Below are positions 53,711 to 64,000 of a stretch of DNA of 64,000 nt, piece by piece. Numbering within the stretch: position 1 is the stretch's first letter; the number at the start of each line of letters is the position of its first letter. Position numbers and translations under genes: made by a program. The notes beneath the pieces are model-generated. The model was not told where the DNA came from and did not search any database. It saw nothing but the letters and a program-made list of their open reading frames with translations. Source of the stretch: Oxyura jamaicensis (taxonomy: Eukaryota > Chordata > Aves > Anseriformes > Anatidae); the NCBI RefSeq assembly GCF_011077185.1, contig NC_048912.1, positions 12,268,757 through 12,332,756 of the forward strand, given 5' to 3'.

Positions 53711-56700
53711 CCCCACGAGAGAGTGCCAAATACTAGCCACAGATTCAAAAGGAAACTGAAAGTCGCTTGGATTCAACATGACATATTGCTGGGGCTGTAA
53801 AAACGGGTCAGGACTTCAGCTGAGCTTCCATTAATTCCATTAATAAATTTCAGTCTGTTTTTCCGTGGCGTACAGACTGTGACAGCAGTTCATCAAGAGG
53901 GGACCACGCCACGAATCAGAAGGGGAGCCCGGACCTAACAGTGGGGCAGTTTCTCAGCCGCAGCCCAGACCCCTCCTCGTGCCATGGATTTCCTGGCACG
54001 CTGCGGGTCAGGGCGCGGAGCGAGCAAAGTTTAGGTGCTCTGAACCTCAGGCGAGCTGTGCTGCACACCCAACCAGGGAAAACCTTTACCTGAATTTTCT
54101 TGCCCAAATCGTTGAGGCGTTCAGCAATCCAAGCTCTTAAGTTTCATGAGCAAACTTGGTTCGGGGCATCTCTAAGCGTCTCGGCCCTACAAGCATTACC
54201 GCAGCACTTCCACCTGCACAGCACAGGTCTCAGGCCCCACAAAGCAGCCAGAAAACAAACCCATGGCTCGCTGTGCCACACAGCCTGTAGGAACACAAAC
54301 CAGCAGCAGTGGCAGGCCTGCGACCACGAGGCTGCCAGGCAGTGCTAGAGCTGTCCAGCACACCGAGACCCTGGACCATATCCACCCACACCCTGCACCA
54401 GAGCAACGGGCACCCTACAGCAACAAACGGGGCACCCTGCAGCACTGAACGCCGGGGATTTGTGCAGCTGGAGCAGGCGCACAGCCGTAAGATGCTGCAC
54501 ACACCTTAAGGCTGGCTGTTAAAGGTGTGCTTAAGGTGGAACAAAGCCAGATTTCACCTAGCCACAAAGCCTACAAGTTTTGGTACGGCTCTACTTTCCT
54601 ACAGCACTCCTTCTGCCTATCACTGCTCTCCCCTCACCTCCCACGTGCGCACACAACACGGAGCAAAACTGAAATTCTATTTCTCGAAGAGCTGACCAGT
54701 GATTATCACTAAGATGGATGAAACAGACCTCAAAAATCACCACGGATCCTGACTACAGCACAAGGATTTTTGTTGTTTTTCAGATCAAGTACACAAGTCT
54801 ACATCATGAAAAACTTTTAATAACTATTTTATAACTCCTGATAAAGAGTTAGGAGACAAAAGCGACTCCATTGCACAGGAAAAGCTTTCATGTACTCCTA
54901 CTATGCAAGGAGTTAGTTTCAAACTGCGGAGCTTCACCGTACTCTCCAAGTAGCGAAGCGAACACCTGGTAAGTACTGATTCCCAAGTCTTTCAAGAGCA
55001 TACTGAAAGGAATCATGTCAGGCTGGAATGGCAAAAAGCCACGGTGGTCATCAGTGATCCCATACAGGGAAATACCTGCTCAGTTGGAAAGGTGTGCACG
55101 CGCTCTGACAAACACCTCTTTTTTATATAGAAGCGTTTGACAGATGCTTCAGCAGCGATGTGACCTCAAACTCTCTTGACTTTTCTGGAAAGCCGTATTC
55201 CTTGAAAGCGTGTTAGCATTCTTTCCTAGTCAAGCATATAAAGGCAGAACAGCAGAGCTCTGTCCAACTGCAGCCCAACCACCACAGAAATCCGCCTTTC
55301 GTCTGATGCAGGAAGGACTAAGAAAGAAAAACGCTACCAGGATCTAAACCAATTACTTTAATTATTGATCTCGAAGCGATGCAGACTTAGCTCCGCTGCT
55401 AACTTCAATGGACTTGCATCAAACAACACGGTTACACCAGAATCAGATTTGCCTTTGAGAAAGGAAGACACAGAAGAGAGGGTTGCTAATTCTTTCGATG
55501 CCATTCTGAAGCAGAGATTTTACAACCCAGCCAGTCTTCCTTTCTGGCCAACAGATTGCCTACACCAAGGCGCACCAACACACGGGAGCTGTTCAAGCAT
55601 GCGATGAAATGGAAATGGGCACGCTGCTTCGACTTCACCACAGCCCGCACACACACCTCGTGAGGAATACTTCAGTAAACGCTGTAAGTCGCCTTCCTTC
55701 TAAAAGCGACACCCTAAAGGAGCCGAGTACCCCGCGAATGCCCTGCTCTGGGTACACCTTTGCAATTTCGTCAGGGACACGAAGCTTTGCGGGTGCTGCC
55801 TTTTCACCTGGAGCTGCAGGGACCCCACGCTGGACGATTCCCCGGACAACCAAGCAGGGCAGCCCCACTGGAAGCTTTCACTTCCAACCCTCCTCCGCAG
55901 AAGCAGCCTGTGATTTCACGACTCCCGCTGCCGATACAGGAGGTATTCTGCTTTGAGAACGTGCCAAACACAATGCCTGCGAGTTCAAATACAAATGATC
56001 ACCGTGGACATGATGTTGCACGTCACTTGGCCGATAGCAACGCTTATTAAATAGCGCTGCTGTTTCGGTTGGGGTATGAACACAAAAATAAAAGTATTTT
56101 CACACCTGTAAGCTTGCGCGCGGAACGCTTTTAAGCGAAACGAAGCCTAGTTTTGATTTTACTAACCGTCAAAAGCACAGTCCTGAGTAATGACTAAGCT
56201 TAATGACTGGGTATGACTAACACTTATAAATAATTAGTGCCTGCTCTCCCCCTCCCCCACGGAGGGGAGGGAAGGGAAGAAAACCCAACGATACGCTGGA
56301 AAAAAAGGAAGAATGCTAGGAAATAGGAGCTCGAAGTTCGTGGCGTGACTGCTTGCCTCTTTTCCTGGTCCACTCTTAACACTGCCGCAAAGCAAACGTG
56401 ACCACATGGATGTTTGTGAAGAACCAACAGCCGCTCACGCGTCTCTACAAACTCGTGCAGAGTTCAGCCGCTCTGAGCCTTCGTACTCGAGATCTCTTCC
56501 ACCTCCTCCACCGATCCCTCAGCAAACATTCTTGGGTCACCTCCTCTGCCTCTCGCCACAGGTGCTGCAATTCCTCGGCGCTGCGCTTCTGACTCACAGG
56601 CGTGACTGGTCCCACTCGCCGCACCGCCACTTAGCTTAAACGCACCTGATGCTGGCACTGCTGAGCGCGGGGCTCCACCTAACCCTCCCTCACCGAGCTG

Positions 56701-57046
56701 CTTGATTAATAACGTGAGAGAGGCGTGAAGACAGCTTGCCACAGCCTCGCTGCCCCCCGAGCCGTTTTAGAAGGACGGGGGCACAGCACCACAGCTCAGC
56801 GCCGAGCTTTTGTTTATTCGCTGCTATCTCCAGCACATTTCGCAGGCGAATCTGCACTGGCTGGCTGTGCAGCACCCAGCACGTGCTGTGCTCTGTGCAG
56901 AAGGACTGCGATGGCTTTTGACAGCGTACCTCCGGCAGGGTGTGATTCTCAGAGCAGGTGGAATAAGCTACCCACTTTTATAGGCAGGCAGATTCAAGAC
57001 AAGGTCTTACAGCAGTCGTACTGCCATGTGAAATAACACCACTCAC
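53711..57046 (-). other. TAF4: TAF4 intron 1, middle portion
   Basis: Mixed-composition DNA with no identified exon. The right half (about 56100-56960) is CpG-richer and listed separately. Frames at 56464-56742 minus and 55609-55956 plus lack domains. Confidence 0.55.
56100..56960. promoter_or_regulatory. CpG-richer patch inside TAF4 intron 1
   Basis: This stretch retains many CpGs (GCGCGCGGAACGC, CTCGTACTCGAG, GGCGCTGCGC, CTCGCCGCACCGCC) compared with its neighbours, though it is not a dense island. Retained CpG can mark an internal promoter or enhancer hypomethylated in the germ line. No TATA box or start codon context was singled out. Confidence 0.25.
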
Positions 57047-57097
57047 TGATGCAAATTCTGTGGTGCCAGTTGTCCAGGTGCTGGTTGCAATGCATTG
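57047..57097 (-). CDS. Candidate 51-nt cassette exon in TAF4 intron 1
   Basis: The block has a strong acceptor (ACTTTTTTTTCCCAG) and a strong donor (A|GTGAGT) on the TAF4 strand. It is exactly 51 nt, so its inclusion keeps the frame. With the preceding exon ending in phase 1 with G, it reads AMHCNQHLDNWHHRIC then I and a Ser codon completed by the next exon, with no stop. This would place 17 residues just before MVLVRSENG. I do not recognise the peptide from other TAF4 proteins. The alternative is a chance pair of splice-site matches. Confidence 0.35.
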
Positions 57098-58058
57098 CTG
57101 GGAAAAAAAAGTACTTTAGGAATGCATTTTAAGGAAAAAAGCATCAAAACTAAAGATAAGCGGTGTTCATAACTTACGGTTCTGATTCATCAACTTATAA
57201 ATAACTTCTATATATTTATAGAGTTCTATCCTAACAAGAAGTTACTCGATCTTTCTCAATATACTTTTCTAAATACCACAAAGAGCGTGGCAACAGTCAA
57301 ACCTTGCGCTAAACCCCGTACAAATACCGAGTGAAAGGCCTGTCCCTGGGTAAAAGGATTTACAACCTCCTTCTGCACTCTGCTGAGAGTCAGCCCTTCA
57401 TAATCCACGTGTAACTTTCTCATCACTAGTAATACGAGTACAGAAAGTCGTATTTTTAAAATGTTATTTCTAACCTGACAAGAGCTCCAGGACGACAGAT
57501 TATCTATCTGTGTTTGTACAGGGCCTTGAGAACAGCTCTGCCAAGGCGGTGCTCATATAGATCTCACTGCAGAGACCGCTCTCAGCGCCCTAAAGTTATC
57601 ACTTCTTTCTTGATTATATATTGATAACCTATACCATTACACAGCGATGATCATCAACGATTTGTCCTCACCAAAAAAATCTATATTAAAAAAGCACTTG
57701 GTTAAAGGCATAAATAAAGCCTGAAGGAGACTTATTTTACCTTAAATACTCCACTAAAGACATACGAAGAAAATTACTCCAAGGCAGGAGGCTTTGTGGT
57801 AAAAACTTGGCTCTCGGTTCCTTGAGACTCCTGTGCCTCCAGAAAAAGACCAGCATTTCTGGAAGGAAATTGCTACGAAATAGAACTGGGGTAAAAATTT
57901 GAGACTAGGCTGAGGTAAAACAGTCCTAACAGGGGAAAAAAAATAGTATTAATTTGCTCCCGAGGCAGCAGCGTTTTTCTAGGATAACCCATTCATGTGT
58001 CTGTGGTCTCGATGAAAAAAGTCTCTTTTAATTTGAAATATGAGTGATCACACAGTCT

Positions 58059-58227
58059 TTACAGCTGTTTAATTAGAGCCTCATCTGTATACAGCTTTTG
58101 TACTTCTCTCAACATTTCAGGTGGAAACGGGACCGTTTTGACACAACAATTCAGAGTAACCACGTGCAGTACGGACACTACTGTGTCACTGTAAAAGATG
58201 CCTGCTGTATGAACCATTTCCCTTCTG
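58059..58227 (-). CDS. Candidate terminal exon of an unidentified gene
   Basis: A minus-strand open frame reads through to PFPPEMLREVQKLYTDEALI then KQL and TAA. The C-terminal part has the amphipathic charge pattern of a real helix. Its 5' edge has a pyrimidine-rich acceptor (TTTCCTCCTCGCAG) followed by CAG, a NAGNAG pair. An ATTAAA polyadenylation variant lies at 58027-58032, 26 nt past the stop. The frame needs a phase-2 predecessor, which the block at 58525-58632 does not supply. I cannot name a family. It could be an exon fossil or a chance frame. Confidence 0.28.
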
Positions 58228-58524
58228 CTGCGAGGAGGAAACACGCAGGAGGGGTGATGCAGCAAAGGTTATACAACTTTTAGGAAGCCTGCATCAGTAT
58301 AAATAAACTACAACTTTGTGCGTTTCGTCAAGAACTTAATTAGCTTAAAACCAAACTCAACTCAGGGCATTAACAACTCGGAACAACACAAACACAGCTC
58401 CTGAGTATCCGCACAGCCACCGTCTTGTTAAAACAGCAGCGTGCAACCCGTCAGAGATGTGCTGAGGCTTCAGTCCCGACGTGCAGGAGGGAAAGCCGCG
58501 ATGCTCACGGGTGACATGACTCAC

Positions 58525-58632
58525 GGGCAGGGACATCCCGACAGTGGCCAAATGCTCACAAAGCTCCTGGTAAGCTCTCTGAGCTGGGTCTTCCTTCAGC
58601 TTCTCAGTTTGCAATACAAACCAAGCGGCTCT
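58525..58632 (-). CDS. Candidate internal exon of an unidentified gene (108 nt)
   Basis: Between a TACCTTGCAG acceptor and a GTGAGT donor lies a phase 0-0 block of 36 codons, RAAWFVLQTEKLKEDPAQRA then YQELCEHLATVGMSLP. The other two frames of the block contain stops. A second donor, GTGAGC, lies 17 nt on. The peptide looks helical and protein-like but I recognise no family. It sits within TAF4 intron 1 on the same strand. Confidence 0.28.
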
Positions 58633-59284
58633 CTGCAAGGTACTGAAAATTCCTCTCCATCTCTGCCTTCAGTTGTGGGAAACAGAGTTTTCAAAGTTAC
58701 ATGTTTTCGTGCAGCTGCTTCGTCAAATCTTTTCTCACAAGAGGTAGCACACCTACCAAAAAGTTAGCTCGGCAACACGTACTGCCTTCCAACTGGCAAA
58801 AGCTTTCTTAACATCAAGCAGTGACAGCAAACTCAGGGAGCGGATTCAGACAGATAAATGGAGTTGTAAACATTCATAAAAAGTTTCAACACACCAAACA
58901 ACCCTGATGAGGGTTGACAAGATGAGTTATTTTCAGGTTAAAATGTTCGTCTCAAATATTTCTGACAAAAACTGCAAATAGCAGCCAAGAAGTGTTTAAC
59001 GTGCCCTGTTTGTATGTGGTTTCTATGCCTGCTTCATACCAAAGAGACTCTCATTATTCGTCACAGTTTTGGTGGGAACAGAAAGCAGGCTTTCCACCAG
59101 TCCCTCTCTCCTCTCTTAAAACCCACTTGGGCTACTACCAGTATTTTAACTGTGTTCCTGAACTCCTTCACACAACTTCTCAGGATTATATTTACATATC
59201 ATTTCCCGAGACAGAGAAGCAAAACAACAGGAAGGATTTTCCTACACCAAAAGGTTTCGTTTGAAGAGCGTTTGCATTACCTAC

Positions 59285-59359
59285 CGATTTGTGTCTTATC
59301 ACACCAGTGTCCAAAGCCGGCACATTTTCATTTTCAGCTGCTAACTTTGCTGCAGTGCC
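59285..59359 (-). CDS. Candidate internal exon of an unidentified gene (75 nt)
   Basis: A phase 0-0 block with 25 open codons, GTAAKLAAENENVPALDTGV then IRHKS, ending at a TCG|GTAGGT donor. The acceptor (CTAACGCAG) has a poor pyrimidine tract. It is supported mainly by lying in phase with the block at 58525-58632. Confidence 0.18.
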
Positions 59360-60079
59360 CTGCGTTAGGGACTCGAGTCCCAGGCAGCACCAAATTTGTG
59401 GTCCTCTAACCAAGATGTTGCACTTCAGAGTAACCCACATACATTTCCAGAGATGGGAAACTCGTTCAGCTCACTGAGCGTGCACACACCATGGAGCTTC
59501 CTACAACAGCAGAGTGCAAAATGCCCCAAAGACACAATGTGCTCACTTTTACTCACCTACTACCATCACGAAACTAGTGATACCCCAAAGCCCAGATGGT
59601 GACCTGAAGAGCAGATAGGTATACAAAACAAATCCATGCGTGCTCTTCTTGCTGGGAACAACAGCATTTTCCGTAACAGAAGGGAACAAAGTTAATGTCT
59701 TTCATAGCTCAGCTTCGTAGAATCACAATGATATTTCCCATTAAATCTCAACATTTAAAGAGACACCTTTATCAGATGTGTACAAACAAAGCAATTTGTT
59801 TGCCTCGTGACACTCGTCGTAACAACAACAATCCTACCAGGCACCTCTCTCATTTTTAAGTTCCTTGGGGTACAAAGCTAAGCACACAGGATTCCTTAAT
59901 TATAGAAGTCGCAGAGAGAACTTTCAGCCTGGTGACATATGGCAGATCTGATGTAACAGATTTCAAATAAAGCAGAATGTTCCTTTTGCTGATGCATGAT
60001 TTGAACACGAAATCCACCCCGCACTCAGACGAGATCCACGGTTACCCTTCAGAGAGCGAGCTACCACTTCACACGCCAA

Positions 60080-60262
60080 GTACAGGACTCCCTAGCTCTA
60101 ATCTTGGCTTAATATCGATTCCCTCATGGCCTTGGGCAAGTCAGAACTCCTCTCACTCGCTCTTCCCCCAGCTTTAAAGCAGAGTTCATACTACTTTATT
60201 TACCAACCTCATGGGCATGTTGCAAGGATCAAGTTTTGTAAAATGCCTTGAAAGTAACACAG
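60080..60262 (+). mobile_element. Ancient CORE-SINE / MIR-like relic
   Basis: The stretch runs through CTAGCTCTAATCTTGG, then GGCCTTGGGCAAGTCA, then a polypyrimidine CTCTC block, then ACCAACCTCATGGGCATGTT and GCAAGGATCAAG, and ends TAAAATGCCTTGAAAGT. This is the order of MIR landmarks (CTAGCTGTGTGACCTTGGGC, AAGTCACTTAACCTCTC, ACCTCATAGGGTTGTTGTGA, GGATTAAATG, AAAGCGCTT). Such elements predate the amniote split and are scarce but present in birds. Identification is by landmark order, not by alignment. Confidence 0.72.
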
Positions 60263-60988
60263 ACTACACGCGTCCTGTAAGAAGTTCCTGTTATCACTTT
60301 ATGTTAGAGGTGTTTTGAACAAAACACAGCCATGCCAACACAATTAATAGGCAAAATATTGGCAGCACGTGCACGATGCAGGGAAACTAGAATCAGGATA
60401 TGTTTGAACTCGCTTGATAGTAAGTCATAGAAAGAACGACATTCCACTACTTCATATTATTTCTTCTGCTCCTTTCTGTATTTCTTACAGTATGAAGTCT
60501 GTAGATCCCTTATGTATTTATACTCCTATTGTCTAATTATTTTAGGCACTTCTGGGGTACACTTCAAGTACAGAGTAACACGAAAAATGCCACCTTTGGA
60601 CTGAAAAAGCGTTTTACCAAGTGTTTTACAATGACAAGGTGGTCTGTTTCTCCTCATCCTGACTCCTTTCTCCTGTCCCTACCCACTCTTTTGCCTGACA
60701 GCCTAGCACCCCAACTCCTTACTGAAGGAAACCGATCTAGTCCTGTAGAAATTATTTTTCAGTGCTGCCAGCTCTGAAGTATCAGCGCTCAAGTTGACAG
60801 GACCTGAACATATTTTAAATTAGGCACGTGCTTAGGTACTTTTCCCATCCTAAGGCAGAATAACCAAGGCCTGAGCCGTTAGAATCCTTACTGAATAACT
60901 GACACAAGCTAAAAAATGTTGGTTTCTACAAAAGGTAACCTCCCAGTTAAAACCAAGTTCAGTATCCAGCCTCTCAGGCTGTTCATAC

Positions 60989-61090
60989 CTTCGAGGTATG
61001 GATAGTAGTACGCCATCCTCCAAGGTCTGCTGACGCAGGGCCCCGACACTCGGACAGCTCTCCTTGCTCCTTGAAAGCACCACCAGGAAG
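60989..61090 (-). CDS. Candidate internal exon of an unidentified gene (102 nt)
   Basis: A block between a TTGGTTTCAG acceptor and an AAG|GTATGA donor, 34 open codons in phase 0-0 (LPGGAFKEQGELSECRGP onward). Other frames of the same DNA are also open, so coding support is weak. It is listed because it would extend the chain of blocks at 59285 and 58525 in frame. Confidence 0.15.
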
Positions 61091-61099
61091 CTGAAACCA

Positions 61100-64000
61100 A
61101 CTGCCAAGGGCAACTGCACCAGCACCGTTCAGAGTTCTGGAACACTCAACTTTTCAAACAGTCCCATGGTTTCCACAGCTGAGAAATGGCCCATCCTGGA
61201 GTCACCACACACACAACAGGAAAGGCCCCCACAAAGGAAAAGGTGAAGAAGCCTACTCTCATCCCCATCAGCAGCTCCTGGCAGATTTAACCGGGTCTTG
61301 TAAAAGCAATAAAGAAGTTTTATCATTGGGTACAAGGCAAAACAAGCCTGTGATAGCTGCTCTACTACAGCCGCACAATTGCATCACTGCTAATGAGAAT
61401 GCTGGGCAGGAGCTCAGAAGTTAAAAAAAAATTACATAAACACTAACAACAACCTGTCCTATCTTCTATCTTCAAACAGAATTGAGTGTTGCAATCCTGC
61501 TTATTCAGGGAAAAAAAAAACCTTTAGGATCAAACTGGCAATTTTTTCTGAGTACTAATATTCACTCAGAAGGTAAAAGAAAGAAAAAAGGGGGCAGAGG
61601 GAAGTGAAGGTTTCTAGATTTCATTTTCATCTAGGCTAGAAAACTGCCCAAGAGACCTACCAGCAGCGTATTGTTCTTACTGCATACCTGCAGCCATCTC
61701 TCCAAGCTGCTCCTTTCTCTAAGCAGGCACCTTACAGGTTGTCAGGAGATGCTTGGACATAAAAATGAAGCAGGAGAGTAGTGACATGAAGCACCTCCAC
61801 CAAGAACGGAAACCAAATCTTTGAACCCTCAGGCTGACAATACGGCTAAAGTGAGCATAAGCTCCTGGACTTTGGTTTTGAAATTGTATCTCAGCATTGC
61901 AGGAGAAGGTAGTATTTTGAAAAGGGATTTTAAAGCACACAAGTTAGTCACTTTATGAGATGATTCTACCACGTGTCAGTGATGGTCTCTAATCACTTTA
62001 CGAACCCCTACATTGCAAAAGATTAATCTCATGGCATAGTCTCAGTTACTCAAATATCCAGCAGAAAAGTGTTTCTGTAACAGCAAAACACTGACAATGT
62101 TTTAACAAACTCACAAATTTTCCTACCTCTTCCCAGGTGATTATACACAACACATTTTGTATTATTGCTTGAAGTACTACAGTAAAAAGTATTACTGAAG
62201 TAATAAATTAGATCCAAAACAAAGAACTGGATCTCATTCATTTTCAGCCCCAATTTCAAAGATGCTGCATCTTTGAAGTAGCATGCACAAAGAGAAGCAT
62301 GCTTGTGTTACACCCCTCCCTGTTCCCTAGCAAGTTACCTGTCAACATTTCCATGTCTTTGCTATAAAGTTATAAATATGGTTACTTCTGGACCTTCACT
62401 ACCCTGATCTGTCCCGCTGGACCATGAAGCTGCTGAAGAAAAGGCTGAGCACTTCTCTTCCTCATAGATGTCAGTAGTGGGAAACTGTTACAAACGCACA
62501 AACTGCTCTGAACGGTCTAGTTTCTTTGGGAAACTGTATACCAGAATTCTGAAAGGTCACAACAACTTCATCCTATTAGCAATTCAGACACCTCCAATTT
62601 ATGTTATTGATGTATTTGTTGTATGATTTGTTTGTTATACAACCACCTTGATGCGATACAAAACATTATTCTAAAAGTACCATATTTTAGAGAGTGCTGA
62701 TCAAACCTACGTTCCACACGCTTTTTTAAGGGAACGTTAGAAACCTCTAGCCAAAGTCCAGGCTAATAACACTTACTGACATGTTACATTCTGCTTTTCA
62801 TAAATGAGAAACTGTAACTGTGCTTTGGAGGGCCAGAAACAGTGTATCAGGATATGAAAATAACCATAAAACGCGTGCTGCTTATTGGTCAGACCTTCCA
62901 GGAGGATTTTCCAGGTATTTGTAAATAGCAGTGTAAAAAGTGACACGTTCAGTCTTTAATCTCAAGCTCTTTCATGCACTAGGTCTTATCAACTCTCGTA
63001 CAGACACATCGCTAACTTTTAGGCATAAACTTGTGGATGCAAATGTGGTGCACACACAGTAGCTGCACAGCGTACAGGCACTGCAGTTGCAGCTTCACGC
63101 TGCCAAACTGCCTTTAAAACTCTGGCCTATCACAATGTAATTTGAAATGCGATTTTGAAACCATACTCATCTATTCTGCTTTCACTATGAATGTGGATGA
63201 ACTCTACTAAAGATTAAAGCAGTTGCATACGGTTAGGTTTTTCAGACGTGCTTGGCCCTTGCACCTGGGAGATGTTGTTAAGAGCTCAGCATCCATCAGT
63301 TCTCAAGTTGTTCTTTGCTTCATGCAGAACATTTGCAAAGTTGGCTTCTTTGGCAAAGTATAAAAATGTAAACCAAAGGAATTAAACACAAAACGTTCCA
63401 CTAAAAAAAAATCCTTTCCAATATTAAGTCTGTCTTATCATGCAAAAATCTAAGTTCCTATTTCTATTCAGTCATGAATATATGCTTATATTAGGAGTCA
63501 TGCTATTCTTTTGAAGTTATAAATATTCTTAAAAGTGTAGGACAGGCAAGGAAAGTGCTTAATAAAAAACCCCAAGTGTTTAGAAACTATATTGCTTTAC
63601 TTTGATCTATCAAGACCTCCAAAGGAGCAATTTATGGTCCAATTATGCTTAAGGACTGGCAGTGCTGCTTCAATGTGTAACACATTTCAGTGTGCAATGG
63701 TGGTTTGAAAACATCAGCTACCTGGAAAAGAGGTGCCATTGGGCTCCACAGCAGTATTTGTCCCATAATCAGATTTATAATGCAGTATTAGTGAAAATGT
63801 ATGTATACATGGCAATAGATTGCAAACCTGAAAAATCTTTTGATACACTGTGGCAATAAATAAATAAGTAAGGCTTTTCCAGACTATTAGCCTACAAGCT
63901 TCAAATTAAGCACTAGGATTTCAAGGTCTGTGTTTTAGTGATGTTTTTTTAAATTAGCACCACGTCGCAATCAAATTATTCATACAGGGAATAACTCTCT
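61100..64000 (-). other. TAF4: TAF4 intron 1, right end of window: nothing recognised
   Basis: A+T-rich DNA with no repeat family, RNA gene or family-like exon seen. The GC-rich TAF4 first exon and promoter are not present, so they must lie further right. Confidence 0.55.

Noticed and set aside
59700..59740. CR1-like words (GTAGAATCACAATGAT) on the plus strand
   Set aside because: Too short and too diverged to support a repeat call.
47191..64000. TAF4 first exon (Ala/Pro/Gly-rich N-terminus) and promoter island
   Set aside because: No dense CpG island or Ala/Pro-rich frame ending in PPG with a phase-1 donor was found, so it is taken to lie beyond 64000.

Overview
The window is vertebrate nuclear DNA, most likely from a bird. 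The evidence is a single intron-rich gene with canonical GT-AG splicing, relics of CR1 LINEs (the dominant avian and reptilian interspersed repeat), one ancient CORE/MIR-type SINE relic, and otherwise low repeat density. No bacterial-style operons, tRNA genes, rRNA genes or CRISPR arrays were seen.

The only gene I can identify with confidence is TAF4, the TFIID subunit, on the minus strand. Fourteen coding exons were resolved base by base between 47190 and 32391. They join without a frame error into 631 residues plus a stop codon. In protein order these encode a Gln/Thr-rich coactivator segment, the TAFH (NHR1) domain, a second Gln/Thr-rich linker, the histone fold that pairs with TAF12, and a charged C-terminal tail with a PRKKRKVD nuclear-localisation-like motif. 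The N-terminal exon(s) and the promoter are not in the window and should lie above 64000. The 47-64 kb stretch is therefore read as the large first intron.

Layout: 1 to about 30.3 kb is non-coding DNA beyond the TAF4 3' end. It holds homopolymers, two minisatellites, a CR1 tail and several A+T-rich patches that look like conserved regulatory DNA. About 30.7-32.39 kb is the probable TAF4 3' UTR, with three AATAAA signals and three Pumilio-type elements. 32.4-47.2 kb is the body of TAF4. 47.2-64 kb is intron 1, with a CR1 LINE fossil, a CORE-SINE relic, a CpG-richer patch, a candidate in-frame 51-nt cassette exon, and four minus-strand exon-like blocks of unknown identity.

Points most worth a second look are a GC-AG intron after the histone fold, a tandem GTACGT donor that should favour a weaker frame-preserving site, the symmetric exons that make the TAFH region skippable without a frameshift, the in-frame candidate exon in intron 1, and the unidentified exon-like blocks at 58-61 kb. 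I found no previously undescribed system that the sequence alone establishes.
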